From positions 30,555,503 to 30,619,502 of the forward strand of contig OZ024726.1 in assembly GCA_964016875.1 (NCBI GenBank): a stretch of 64,000 nt of DNA, in the 5' to 3' direction. Every line of letters starts with the position of its first letter. Within the stretch, counting starts at the first letter, position 1. Shown here one piece after another: positions 45,190 through 58,500 of this stretch. Below the pieces are notes generated by a model. It worked only from the letters and a program-made list of their open reading frames with translations, had not been told where the DNA came from and made no database searches. This DNA comes from Fallopia convolvulus (Eukaryota; Streptophyta; Magnoliopsida; Caryophyllales; Polygonaceae). The position numbers and the translations under genes were made by a program.

Positions 45190-45264
45190 TTTATTTGGCT
45201 TTCTCAGCCATGAAAATGTTTCTTTGGCTTTCTCAGCCATGTTTCTTTGGCTTTCTCAACCATG
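45190..45264. repeat. Three tandem units TTTGGCTTTCTCARCCATG
   Basis: Units begin at about 45193, 45222 and 45245. A looser fourth relative lies upstream (GCTTTCTCAACTTCC, 45154). Confidence 0.82.
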
Positions 45265-46253
45265 TGTTTCTTCAAGGAAATTTGATATTCCGGTATATGC
45301 GTTTCAATGGCTGAGTGTGGATTTAAAACTTACCCTTTTGTATTTCTTTGACATCTTGAGACAAAAAAAAAACTTTGAATCAACTACTTCAGAAAGTACT
45401 CCATGGGTGGGCTCTTAGCCTCTTTGCCTTACTCTGAGTAAGGGAGGGAGATCAACATAAGTAAAGAGAAAATAGAAGAAATTGGTAGAGGTTCAGAGTT
45501 GAGGAATTGGGGTGGAAGTTTGGGGGCGGCGTTCAGAGAGCAGAGGTTTTAGGGTTTTCCTTTGTTAGCCTATAGAATTGTAAGTTTTAGATCAAATAAG
45601 TCCACTAAATCTAAATGGATAAAGTGTTATGTATCAATCAGAAATAAATGGACGAGGGATTTGTAATTGTCGATATTGTTTGTCTGATAAAAATAAATGC
45701 ATGAACTTTTATTTATTTATTAGAAATGAATGGACAAATGTTATTGTCTATTAAAAATGGATGAACAAAGTACTAGTAATTGTCGATGATATCGTCCATT
45801 CATTTGCATATGTCAAAAACAAGGCCTTATTCCCATAGAGTTTGGATGAATTTTTAAAACCTTATAGTAAATTAGTAAATCCTAGGAGAAATAATTAAAA
45901 AATCAAAAGTAGATTTGGTGTCAGAAAAATCTAATCTTAATTGTTGATATTTTATTTAACGATTCAAATCTCTCCAACTCCAGTACTCCACCAATGGAGT
46001 TATTTTATAAATCCAGTGGAACTAAACTCCATTTCGGTGTCATATATAAATATTTCCATAAAAAATTATCCCATTTGGAGGCCTTGTGGCTCACTATGAT
46101 AGAATTTCGAAATATTAAAAAAAAATCCTTTAGTCCTCTTCTCATTATACAAATATTAGGGTTGTAGACAAATTAAAATTTGCAACCAAAAAGCATCATA
46201 ATTTTAAAAAATCCATATATTTTTATGACCAAAAAATAAACCCATATATTGTA

Positions 46254-47202
46254 GAGGAATTTGCAAACTATCTGTTAATTGTTCGCATTTGAAAGAAACC
46301 ACTTGTTATAGCCATAATTGTTTTTAACCATTAGTTAAGTACATTTTGTTTACAAAGAGCCACTCGTTTGTTTATATCGTCCAAATTTCCGTTACAAAAC
46401 ATAAAATGACTATTTTGCCCCTAATATTTTGAAATTTTATGTGTTTTTACTAGATATCAATACCCAAATTTCGAAGTTGGGGATGAGATTCTTGAGCCAA
46501 AATTTCCTATGTGATTTTTGAATCTTCAGTGCTTCAAGTTATTAAATTGATTGTTGATATGAGTAGATTAGCATAAACTCTTATTTGGCATCGGTGGGTT
46601 GAATTATGGTGCTTGCTAGCTTACCCCTACCATTTCCGTCGTTGAAGGAGAGCTTTATTTTTCGAGCTCTAAGTTCAGCACAACTTCGATTGGCTGGAGC
46701 TAGGAGTGAGTTGCTCTTGGTCGAAGTTACATGTTCAACTCCAATAGAGGTTGAAGTTGTAGACAAGCATCAAAGACAGGAGGACGGGCTAGAGTTTTGA
46801 GGGTTTGAAAAAAGGAATTAACTTTTTGTGTCTTCAATTATGGTGTCAGTGAATCAACAAGGACGACAATGAGAGACGATGGCAACTTGACTTTCTCCGG
46901 CTAACCTCTCCTCAATCTTGGTGGAGTTGGTAGCCACGATTTTTCTCAAGCAAGAGGAGATGAAAAGCACCAAAGAAAGAAATAGGGTATCCATTATTTG
47001 TTTTTGATCTGTATTTTTTTGGGAAAAAATAGAGCCAAAATGGTCTTTTCATTGTTTTAACGAAAATTTAGATGGAATAAATGGATGGGTTATTCCTTGT
47101 AACAAATACAATCTTAATTGGTGGTTAAAACACAAATACGACTATAATGGGTGGTGTCTTGCAAATACAAACAATTAACGAGTGGCTTGCCACATATTCC
47201 TC
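46254..47202. mobile_element. Long-TIR MULE-like element, 0.95 kb
   Basis: TIRs of ~150 bp beginning GAGGAATWTG, alignable inverted with ~70-75% identity by eye, made of ~28-31-bp units (AACCACYNRTTAW type). The flanks ATATTGTAG and ATTTTGTTG match at 7 of 9 positions, an eroded duplication at best. A 64-codon frame inside (46606-46800) is not recognisable. Confidence 0.72.
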
Positions 47203-47339
47203 CATTTTGTTGAAGGAGATGCAACACTCTCCAAGCATTTTATTAATAAGGAAAAAAGGCTAAGTAGAAAACATTACATCATTAAACAACAAAGGACAAA
47301 TACCCTCAAGAGGGTCAAGCAATACATGAAAACCTACAT

Positions 47340-47600
47340 TATAAGAAAAAAAACAAGAGAAGTGAGAAAGTTTACAGCTCTATTCACTTCCCGATAGATA
47401 TGACGAAATTAGATCTCCCAATCTCTACAAATGAAGCCTTGACACTTTTGTACTATGTTGGAGAGTGGACGACTACAAACTATAGTTGCCCAAGGAGAAG
47501 GACCACAAGTTATGAATCAATCTCCAAGAAAACCCTCTTGTAGCTCTTGCTTTAAGCAAGACTCAAACCTTGTAAAACACCACATAACTCTTCCACAAAT
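47340..47600 (-). pseudogene. RNase H-type (RVT_3) fragment of a LINE-like or related gene
   Basis: On the - strand: LQGLSLA, SYKRVFLEIDS (the strand ending in a catalytic Asp), and after several stops CRDWEI, HIYREVNRAVNFLTSL, the usual C-terminal helix. In active copies the helix has an Asp after 'NRAA'; here it is Asn. Stops and frame changes run throughout. This is the plant RNase H-like domain common at LINE 3' ends and in RNase H-domain pseudogenes. Confidence 0.6.
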
Positions 47601-49510
47601 CCCTCTATATTTTAATGTCATATAACTATATTTATACTAAGCAAGAATTACATATAAATTAGTAATTTTAATAAGTCAAATCAAATAACCCAAACTTTGA
47701 AAGATCAACCAAAATTAAAAAATAAAATCAAACAAGCTCCATGTGGTGCACACAACAAAACGTAAACCTCATAGTCACCGCACATGAACATATAGATAAA
47801 ATACATGAACTCTAACAGAAAAACAACATAGTCACAATACATGGCGAATCATGAATCTCATATTCAAAAACATCACGAATCCATCCAAAATTTAAAGTAT
47901 TGTTTGTCCTAGATTTTTTTTAACCTTTTATGGACTATAGAAATACAAATCGCTTTATGAACCCTTGATTCAATCTATTTCTAATCAAAAACCATATCCA
48001 AATTCATCAAATAAACCTTAGATTCAAACAAAACCTAGAAGGTATGAACCCTAGACTCACAAAATTCGAAGTAGAGAGGGTAAACTATCTTCTTTGAAGC
48101 CGGATTTGGATGATTTCTCTCCTCATCTATGGATCTACCATGGAAAGTGATTTTGGCCTCATGGTATTAAGTCTTCGACTGGAAGGGAAACAAGTGCTGG
48201 AGTTGTTTTTGGGAGAGAGTTGAGAGGGAGATTCGAGAGTGTGTGTGAGAGAGACAGGTATTTGAAGCTATGAAGAATAGAAGGATGAATTTTACCGTTT
48301 TAGGACGCTTTTTAGTGATATTTACAAAATTGTCATTAAAACCCTTAAATCTAGCACGTCCTTCTTTATTTCTCCCACATGAATATCAACCTTCCATTTC
48401 TTCCTTCCAACAGATCATATTTATTTTCAGTTTTCAAGATAAGTTTTATATCCACCAGAATCAACCTCTGTGTTTCTATATTAATATTCATAGGTATGAA
48501 GAAATTTGTTTTTGAGTAGCCCTTGATAGTAATTAACGAGTCTATTTCACTCGTTGACTGTATGAATCTTCGATTATATATTTTAATATTTGGATGATTT
48601 GAGATTAGATATTGGTTCTTATTTTAAATTTATGAATATTATTTGTATTTTATTATTTGAATGATTTGCTTTGAGTCTTATTTTGAGTTTATTAACATTA
48701 TATGTATTTTATTATTTTGATGCTTTGTTTTGAATTAGATATTTGTTTTTATTTTAAGTTTATGAACATTATAGGTTTATCATTATAAGAGTAATGCATT
48801 TCATGAAGTCGATTGTATAATGTAATTGTATTTAATTTAAATTTTAAGTTTAATTTATTGAAAAATAAGGTATTTTATATTAAAATATGATTTTTGATAA
48901 ACAAAATTATTTTTTCTTTTAAAAGTCGATTAAACGATGAACCATGCCGAATTTCGATGTTAACAGCTAATTGTTAACCGACAACTAAAGGTACGGTTAT
49001 GGTTATTGAAATTTAATAACCGAAGTGTCGGTTAACCGGACATCGGTTAACCGAAACTCCAGTTAACCAACCGTGCCCTCCCCTAGCGCCATGGCTTGGG
49101 CCGCCCCGGGTTTGGGTCTGAGCTGGGATCGGGTCGCATCAGTAGGGCAAATAAGGGACTTTAATTGTTTTATGTAACAGAATTTGTAAATTGTGAAAGT
49201 TGAGATCGTGTACGGAATTGAGAAGTTACACCACTGCCGATAGCTCCTCAACGTGATTGACATACTTGCCAACCAAAAGAGATCGAAGTTCTCGAGAGAA
49301 CAATAAGATGGAGGAGTGCAGCCTTCATACGAGTCATCTCTATTTACTCCTCAAAGTTTCCGAAAAAAAAAGCATCTTCAACATCTTTTGCAAAAACTAT
49401 TCAGTTGTGTACATGAAGCATCAGCAGGAGACAATAATCAGCAGCAGCATTGATACATTAAAGGCAAACATCACATCTTGGCAATCATTTTCAGGCCTCA
49501 ATCTAGTATA
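47601..49510. other. AT-rich intergenic region upstream of nothing coding
   Basis: No gene. Two perfect CGGTTAACCG palindromes (49029-49038, 49044-49053) are followed by GTTAACCAACCGTGCCCTCCCCTAG, which looks like one end of an hAT-type repeat. I found no matching opposite end. Confidence 0.45.
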
Positions 49511-52500
49511 TTATGCTTGGCCACATTTGCTCAAACAAGCAAGTCCCTCCTCCAAATAGTCTTGTCTGCTGATCCAAAACTCAGGTGCGTCCTGCATTAA
49601 CATTGGCGTTATGACGGAAAACATCTCAAACAAAAGATCTCTCGTCTTTCTTCCAAATTTTACTACTTAAACAATGTGTTAAAGAGTTAAAATAAAACTG
49701 TAATTTGAAATCCAGAGGACTAAAGCATATTTTAATAGCGCCCAGCTTGCCCAGTTAAAATAAAACTGTAATTTGAATTCTAAACATGTGACTAGATCCT
49801 ATGCCAAGGCTCCATAATTATGAACAGAAAGTTACAATGGTCTAATTCTATATCCTAGCCATTAATACCCATTTTGACAAGATTAATTAGAAAGATTTGG
49901 TACTAGACAGACCTTCATTATTCCTGCAAGAACTGCACCTCCAAGGTACACCATATGCTTTCTTCTTGGCGGGTCCTCTATTCGTAATCTCAGTTTCTGT
50001 GCATCCACAGCAGAAACAAAAGTCAATATAAAAACAAAGAGAAAAATTTAAGATGCATATGAGTGATATCATTACTTTAATTAATAAAAGAAACACACTA
50101 ATTTAACTGGCCAAAATTCATTACATTGGCTAGTTTGTAATCTCTAGTCTACTTTCCCATCAGCATTGTAAATTTAACAGTAAAATAAATTTGAAGAATA
50201 CTAGTGACTTCCAAACATAATTTTGAAAAAAAAATACTTATTTCACAAGAAACCTCATGAATAACTATAAAAGTGGCCTTTATTTATATCTTCCTTACCA
50301 TAATTTATGCAAGCAAAATAAACCATACGTTTAATGTTTAATTTTACCTTCAATCCGTCCTTATTTCCCTTCAGGACAACATCAAGATACCGATCCAGTA
50401 TTTCCTTTTCAAGCCTATCAAAGTCATTTTCAAGTTCAAAAGTTCAGTTAAAGCCATAGGATGGATTCCCAAGTGACCCACTAATATTGAATAAAGATGA
50501 GAATCTAATCCCACTAATATTGAATAAAGATGAGAATGTAATCGTTGTGTCAAAACCAATAAGGTGAATAGAAAAATAAATCCCTATTCATAACAGCAAT
50601 AGTTCATCATCAAGGTTAATATATTTTCAAATATTCCTGTATCATTTTAGATTTAAAATTTTGCAACAGGATCTCAGAGTAATTGAAGTTCAACCAACAA
50701 TTGCCCACAAACTTCAAAATTTTCTTTTCCAATTTCCTCAGTGCAATTCTGTAGTTGTGAAAGTACTAGTTGCCGCCCAATGCATTAACGCTAAAACAAC
50801 AAATTCAGTCTTTGACGATCCAGACCTTCCAAGATTCATTAAAGGCAGATGGCATTTAGGAAATTCTAGTTTTTGCAGTACAAGCAACAAAGTTTGTCCA
50901 ATGGCACAAGGCAGATGACATTGATTACCTACTGGGTAGTCCAGGATACATTGTACTTCCTCCGCTGAGAACAATATGCTGGTAGAGCTGCCAGAAGAAT
51001 TCAAACAATGGGTTAGATCCTACCTGGAATTTTTAGTAATTATGTGTAATAGATTTATAATTCAAGAAGATGGAACACAAGAAATTTCCTATTTCCCATA
51101 TTAGAACTGCCTTTGTGCAAACCTCAAACTGTACATTTATAGCCAATTCACACAGTTCTTCGGGTTTTAATTACAGCCGCTGAACTGGGTGAAACGCAAA
51201 ATAATTTCTAAGAAAGCAAAAGCCCTTCCGTTCATAGATTTTTATTGTGCTCAATGATGCAGAGGCAATTCATGTTATATTGCTATTGACATTAAAATAC
51301 CTAGTTCAGGATCCTTTTGAGTCATCTATGCTATGTCCATTATGATATTCATGCAATTACTATAAAATTTGGTGCCGAAAAACCTAGATCCATCTATAAG
51401 AAAGCTGTTTAAGTTGGATGCAAAAGGCCAGTTGAGGGCATCAGGGCAAGTTCTCCTAATTTGGGATCCAGCAAGTGTCAAACTTTATGGACAAGTTCAA
51501 AGTTATTGTTATGATGCAATAAGAAACACAATTAAACTGAAAAGGAACTACTTTCTTTAAAAGTCACCAGCAGATCCAGTTATGAAGCAATGATATAGTA
51601 TGGTTTTTAACTTCCTTTTCAATGCACTAGGCCGCCTTAGACTCTCTAAAGGTAAAAATTGAAGCCCCAATATCCTTATACATCTCGTTTTATCCAAGGG
51701 AGTTTGCCTTTTGCCAATTCAGGACCATGGGATGTTTAATCTACACTAGAAAAATATATCAATCTGATTTTTCCCTCTTGAGACAGATCCCAGGCCCTTT
51801 TTTAAGTGATGATTTATGAAGATACCTCAACCTTTGGGAGGTTGGAAGGAAGAGACCCTAACCTTAACATGGTAAATCATATACCTCAAACTAATATAAC
51901 CCATGGTAAAATGGCACAACAACCAAAAAGATGAAAACGCTCCTTTCTTTTGTGATGTGAGGTTCAGAAAGGTTGATTAGGCTGCCAGGTGGAAATCTAA
52001 CACCTTCACTTTCCTCACTTGGGTTGCTTAGGTGGAAACCGAACACATCCACCTTATTTTTCTGACAAACTCTCAGACAGATAGATGTCCAAATTGAAGA
52101 GATAAATGTCCCTAATTCTTAGTAAGAAAGAGAGCACATACAAAACATTTTAGTGACAACAGCTGCATTCACACAGCTAGGTGTTTCATTAACTGTGAAA
52201 GATAAAACAGAATGAAGAAGATACACTCAAAAAGACTTAAAATTTTGAATAATTAAAGTACAATACCCTTGACAATTTATTTATAAGAAAATTACAGGAT
52301 CTACAAAAGTCAAATACCACCATCTTTCCCTTCATGATCTTATTTCTGAATTGCAAGTTTCAGACAACAATGGGCAATTCAATGTTCAAGGCCATCATTT
52401 GTCAACAATATTAAATATACTCGAAACCATAAGTTTTAGGAGACTACAATTGATCACCCTTATTGAAGGAATCTACTACCTTCTGTGTGTAGAGAGGGTT

Positions 52501-55500
52501 AGTTTATTTGGCTGTTAGTTTGTTAGACAGCCACTGATGTAGGTGTCCCTTGGCAGTAAGCAGTTGATAGGTTTGCTAGTTGCTGTACTTGAACATAGTT
52601 TCCATCACCAGCTAACCTCATATATATATATATAGGATGCTTATGTACATATTCTGCACACGTTTTGTGCGAGATAACACACAAAGATTCCCTAAATCAC
52701 AGTCATTTCTCCTTCTCTGTTCTTGAAGAAATGGCTTGATCAATTAAAATTAAATTTTCGACACTAAAACTACCCACCCACCCTCCCTAAAGAGAATGAA
52801 AAATAGAAAAAATGTATCCATTCTTGCTTACTAGAAATGCAGAGTTCTGCTCAATAGCAGTAAGAATACAAAAGTACCAAAGAGAGATGGTAATACCATC
52901 ATTCTGTTATCAATATCCATTTCTTGAATGCAGCGGAATGCCATGTCAGCCATTCCATCCCCTTCTACATCTATAAGTTCCTGCAAAATAGGACCTCCAT
53001 GTTTTGACAGCATTTAGAAGTTTGTTTAGTCAAACGATCAAGCATAAAACATGTTTCTCTATGTTTGAGCATGTAAAATCACCAAAATTTTAGGTGACAT
53101 CTGAACCAAACCAAACCGCATAATTTCTAGAAAGGAAACTTGTTACATCTAAAATTATAGTTTTTCAAGTTCTAATATTGCAGCTCCACATGACCTCTCA
53201 AAAATACAAGAGCTCTAAAAAACATGCTAAAGAAGCAGGTGAAGGAGACAAAGTTTGGCTGGTTCATTCAAGGTGCAAAAAGAAGGGGAAAACAATGAGA
53301 AACCAAGTGGCCAGTTGGAGTCGGTGTATAAATGAGAAGATTGCGTATGCTAAGAGCTTAAGAACTATCCTGGAATCTAGAGCTTCTCACAACTGTTAGC
53401 CTGGGGCAAAAGCTCCCTCTTGCAAGGTGGAGCTTTACCCATTTGTAGTAAGGCAGAGCTGGGGTACCTGCTGATCTGGTATTTGTCTTATAATTTCCAT
53501 GCGGCTCTGCCAATTCATTTCTGTGGCTGAGATTTTTGCCTTTTGTAGGGCCATAATAATATTTACACAGTTGCTATGAGTTTGTTTAGTTCATTCATAT
53601 AATCACTACTACAAGAAGCCAAATTAAACAAATCAGGCTGATAGCTAATCTAGCATGAACTTGAAATCAAAGAAGCTACTCACACTAAGGCATTGAACTA
53701 AAGAAAATAGCTGCTTACAGGAGTGAAAAGTGCTTCAGGAGCCTGGAATCTTTCAGTACCCACTTTTATTTCTCTTCCATCTGGCAGCTATGGAGATATA
53801 GAATATATTTCTCTATTAGGTTGGTCATGGTCAATAAAATAAACAAAGAAAAGCGTAATGAAATTTCACTAAGAATTATGGTTCAAAGTAGCCACAATTA
53901 GATATATAGCCAGAAAACATGAGTTTTTTTTATCTTTCGGTATTTTTCATTTTTTAACATTCATAAGCAGGATATAGAGTAAATGAACATAATAAGAACA
54001 TACAATGTTCCGGCCTAATTGAAGCCTAGAGTTCCCATAGTACCAACTTACTGTATATTTTTTAACCAGAATGGTGGTATCAAGCCCCAACTGATATTCT
54101 CGTTTGTAGTCATAGCTGTGTGTAAATAAATCAAATGTTAGATACCGTTTAGTCGGTTACATTAGCATATGTTAGAAACAAATTTCTTCCAACTTGATTT
54201 TGTTCTTACACCTTGTATAGCATAGCTTCTCTTTCATTTCCCTCACAGTTTCAAAATCAGCAGTTTTGTTCATTGCATACCTACACATGAAAATGCCAGC
54301 ATAAACACAGTTTCAAAATGAAGAACATCCATTGCTGCATCATCATAGAAAGAATTAAACCTCACCCTCTCCGCATGAGCAAATCTATCAAGTAAGTTGT
54401 TATATGCCTCCCAGCCACATTCATCCGCTTCGTCAAATGAGGAAATGAATAACCATCAACAACTGGAACCTAGCAAACAATGTTGCATCGAACACATGCA
54501 TGAGAGGTTCAACTAAGAGACAATAGATTAAATTCAAGAAAATATTTAGCCTTTTATGAACATTTACAAGTTTAATACTCTACAAATGATATATGACCAC
54601 TTCAAACACAGTAAGTACATCAAAAAGCTTGAAGCCTCATGAAAATGAAAAGGTTAATGAGATAATGAGATGGTAACAAATTAGCTTTGGAAAAATAGAA
54701 TTTCTAGTTTCACGATAAAAAAATATCAAGAAAAAGTTGTTCACGTGCTTAGTGAGCAAGAAAACTTTCACCAAAATTTACACAAGTGAATAATAAACTA
54801 GCAATAGTATTATGGGGTTCAGAGGCTACTTCAGCAATTAGGTATTTAGGTGACAGAACCAATGCATAGATTTGAACAATGGGCTTCTACATACTGTACT
54901 TCATGGCACCTTAACCACAATTTGAACGATGCAGAGTTTGTAATATTACATGAACTAGATGTTTAAGGTTTCCAATTAAAATGATGAAATGATTAGAATA
55001 GTAATTGATAAAACAACTACGAGCATTCTTTTCAGGAGACACGTCCAACTTGCTATAAAATATTTGATTTGAAGCAGCAACGATACATATAGGTGTTGTC
55101 TAGAATAATCAATGCTGTTCTTTTACATAGTCTAATATGTATTTACATATACTAAAATAAGTAGTATTGATACTTGTCTTGATGCCTTTTCCAAATAGAA
55201 GAAAAATATATTCATAAATCATATTCACAAATATAAAACACTGGAACTCAATAATAATATCGTAATATATTTTGGCATCAGCATATCCATTACCATTCAT
55301 CCCACTGAACAGAAATTGTCCACTGAAAGCCTTAACTTTCTAGGTAACCTTAAACCTCCAAGAAAGACAAGGATAGTCTAAAAACATTTAGGTAACTAAA
55401 AGCATCAAACACCATCTTAATTAAACGAAAGAAAAATTGGAAACAATCAGCATATGAAGCAAATTCATCCAACTTCTCTTCCCTTTTGGACTCCAGGCAA

Positions 55501-58500
55501 AGTAAATGTTCAATGAAAATATTCTCTGCCTATTACATATATGATAACACCACAAAACTGCTAGAAAACAATTAATAAAGTTGAGGAAATCAATTTGCAA
55601 ATGTAGAATTAAAATCCAAATACCCTCTTAGAAACCCAATCTTAAACCCATCCAAACATTAAGATCAAATAAGAAAAAGAGTAGCTACCAGAAAATTTAA
55701 TTCCACACAGATTAGGAGTTGTCTGGTACAGGGAAAATCACCCATCCTTTTTCCATATGTTCCACACCTCTATCACCAAGATTACTAGGAGCACTGAATT
55801 CTAGTCTAGAAAGAATAAGTGAAAATTATTCTCCCATCAAATTCCCATATGTCAACTACACCCATCTATCCATTTCTCACTCACATATACCAACCCACAA
55901 AGCAGTCCAAACTTAATCACAATAAAGCTCATTTAACTTATAACAAATTCTTGGCTACATATCGAATGCAATTACTGCATCATGAACAATTCAAGCTTCA
56001 AACTTCTGTCATGGTATGTAGTTTCCATTTGAAGGAAATAATTCATTAACATCAGCTAAACATGTCAATTTTGCAAATAAAATCATCACTTAAGAGAATA
56101 TAGTGTTTTTGAGAATTACCACATGTGTGCCACCATCACCAGAATCAATAACAAGTCCAGTCAGCAAACCTGTGAAAAGCCAACATAAGTTCTATAAGAA
56201 GAAAAGAACAAATATATTAGGAACATAACATGCAGAAATGTCCACAGCTTGTAAGTTGTAACAACAAAGAGTTCAATGGACATGCACGCAGCCAAAAACT
56301 AAAGGCCCCATTTGTAAACCAGGAAATATATTCTGATTTGTTGAAATTTAAATTAGAGTTAAGATTATCATTTTTAGCACCTTGAGCATAAAGTGTCAAC
56401 ACAGCTTGGATTTGTATAAAGACACCATCAAAGTTATATCTCTCAAACATTGTCTCAACCTACATTGGCAAAAAAGAATTATGTTACCTTCAAGTTTCCA
56501 AATTACAAAGACAATTATTAAAGAGGAAATGCTTACCATCTGTTCACGGTTTTTTGATGGATTCAGGGGTGGGTCTGTGAGTAGGATTTTACACTCTGTA
56601 GGATCTATCTGTTGAAACAGATAACTAATGCTTTGAAAAAGATCCAAGGAACCAGTAACAAAAAAAAAAGACGAAGAAATTTAGAGAAGCATTAACATCT
56701 TACTTTCAATTCATCAAAAAAGGCATGGTCCCAAACATGACACATATCATCCCAATTTTGTATAATACCATTGCTGACAGGATAAGAAATATCAAGTTGA
56801 TTTCTCCACTTTGCACAAGCCTGGCCAACTATAATATCCTGCAAAATAAAGTGAGATGCCTCATATCAGGATTGCATAAAAGCAACTACAGCTAATATAC
56901 CAGTAACCTTCCAACAAACTATAGGTCATCGAGACATTATGTCCCTATAACCAAGGTAGGCTAGATCAGGAATCATCTTGCCTTAGTGCGCCTTACTGCA
57001 TTTATGTGTCTAACGGAAATTGCCTTGCCTGGGCCAAGAAAGGCTTAGGCTAAGAAGCATTGCACCTCAGAGTTAGGCGCAACTGTATTACGAGTCCGCC
57101 TCTTAACTAGTCCCATCTTTGTGTTCTTTCCAGTTTGTTTCCTATTTATCTTTCTTTGCCTTTACTTAAAGATGGCATATCATTTCTTCAATTAACTGAA
57201 TGGATGTTCAATGTAACTGAATGGCCTAGGCGAATTCATTACCACTTTCATGTTCCGTGATCTTCAGCCACTCTTTTTCTATTTCCTATGGAGTGCAGGA
57301 GCAATTTATTCATATTTAACTGTTTCAGTTTATTGGCAGCAACAGTGACAGCTCAGTCAGTTTGATGGAAGCCATTGATAGCAACTAGCAAGGATCTCAC
57401 TCACAAGAATGGTGTAGACTGTTGAAGAATCTCCAACTTTTATATTACTAAATTAATGAAAATTTCAGATAAGGAATACAATTTACAACTGCAACCTAGG
57501 GTGAGTTTGGATGCACAATTTAATGCATTATTTTGCATTAAAATCAAGATTTAATGCAATTTGATGCATTAAATGGTGCGATCCAAACGCACCCCTAGAG
57601 TCCTAGACTAATTAAAGGGAAATAGGAGAAACTAAATGCACAACTATTCAGAACTGAACCACCACTGACATCCACGATGAGAAAAGCCAGGAAATAACTG
57701 AAATAAATAATAAAATATCTAAGTTCGAAATCATGAACTAATGATCTAATTAATCTTCAACTTGATCTCCAAGCATCTGAATGAAACGTGAAGAGTGGGT
57801 CTGTATCAGAGTTTCATATGAAAGAATGTAACTAGCATGAATGATGTTTTTACCTGGATTTCTTGCTCCATCATTGATTCCTCATATCGCAACATAGGCT
57901 TTCCCACTATACATGGGAATACTGAGGTAGGGAAATTCTCTCCTGCAAAACCGCACTTGACATACTGCAATTCACATACACAGACAAAATTTAGACTTGT
58001 GAGCATGTTCGTTCTTTTTGTTAAGCAAATTGGTGACAGCGCGAAGCTACTGATGTATTCTAAAGACTGTAAACCATAGCCAATATATTAGCATGTTATC
58101 TTAATGTCCCCATTTATCCAAAATTAGGATCCTGATCCTAGTAAGTAACAAATAGGTCACATTGACACTTAACAGATTAGAGTTTGATAAACTGGTGTCA
58201 CTCCAAATTCACATTAGATTGTCTGATTTATACTCTTCAGTCCATTCCAATGAATTGTAAAGAGCCAAACTATTTTGTTCCATCTGAGTATTGCCCTTTC
58301 TGTTCATAGATGTAATACTACCACCTTTTAATTTTCCTAGTCAATCTAGCTTCACTAATTAAACAACCTGGAATTTCCATACCGGTTATGATTCCTAAGT
58401 GTGGAAATCATAACAATTCATCTCAGGGGAGTCCAATCATGGAACCATGAACAGATAAATGACTGCCCAAAAAAGCTGCATAGTTGGATATTGATCAAGT

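Larger units (their letters stand above)
44295..46253. other. Intergenic, small repeats only
   Basis: No convincing gene. AGATCAAATAAGTCCA occurs at about 44341 and 45588 in the same direction, which may mark a lost element. It contains the ACTTG palindrome cluster and the 45190 tandem repeat listed separately. Confidence 0.5.

Noticed and set aside
47182..47397. 71-codon + strand frame rich in Lys and Arg
   Set aside because: Antisense of the RNase H fragment; composition reflects the AT-rich opposite strand.
49029..49085. One end of an hAT-type repeat (GGTTAACCG...CCTCCCCTAG)
   Set aside because: The opposite terminus and 8-bp duplication could not be found; left as a motif in the spacer entry.
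52470..52745. Possible solo LTR in ARP2 intron 11
   Set aside because: TATA-rich with a TG start, but no defined CA end or target duplication by eye.
53178..53399. 73-codon + strand frame rich in Lys
   Set aside because: Inside an ARP2 intron, antisense, with no recognisable motif and no splice or start context.
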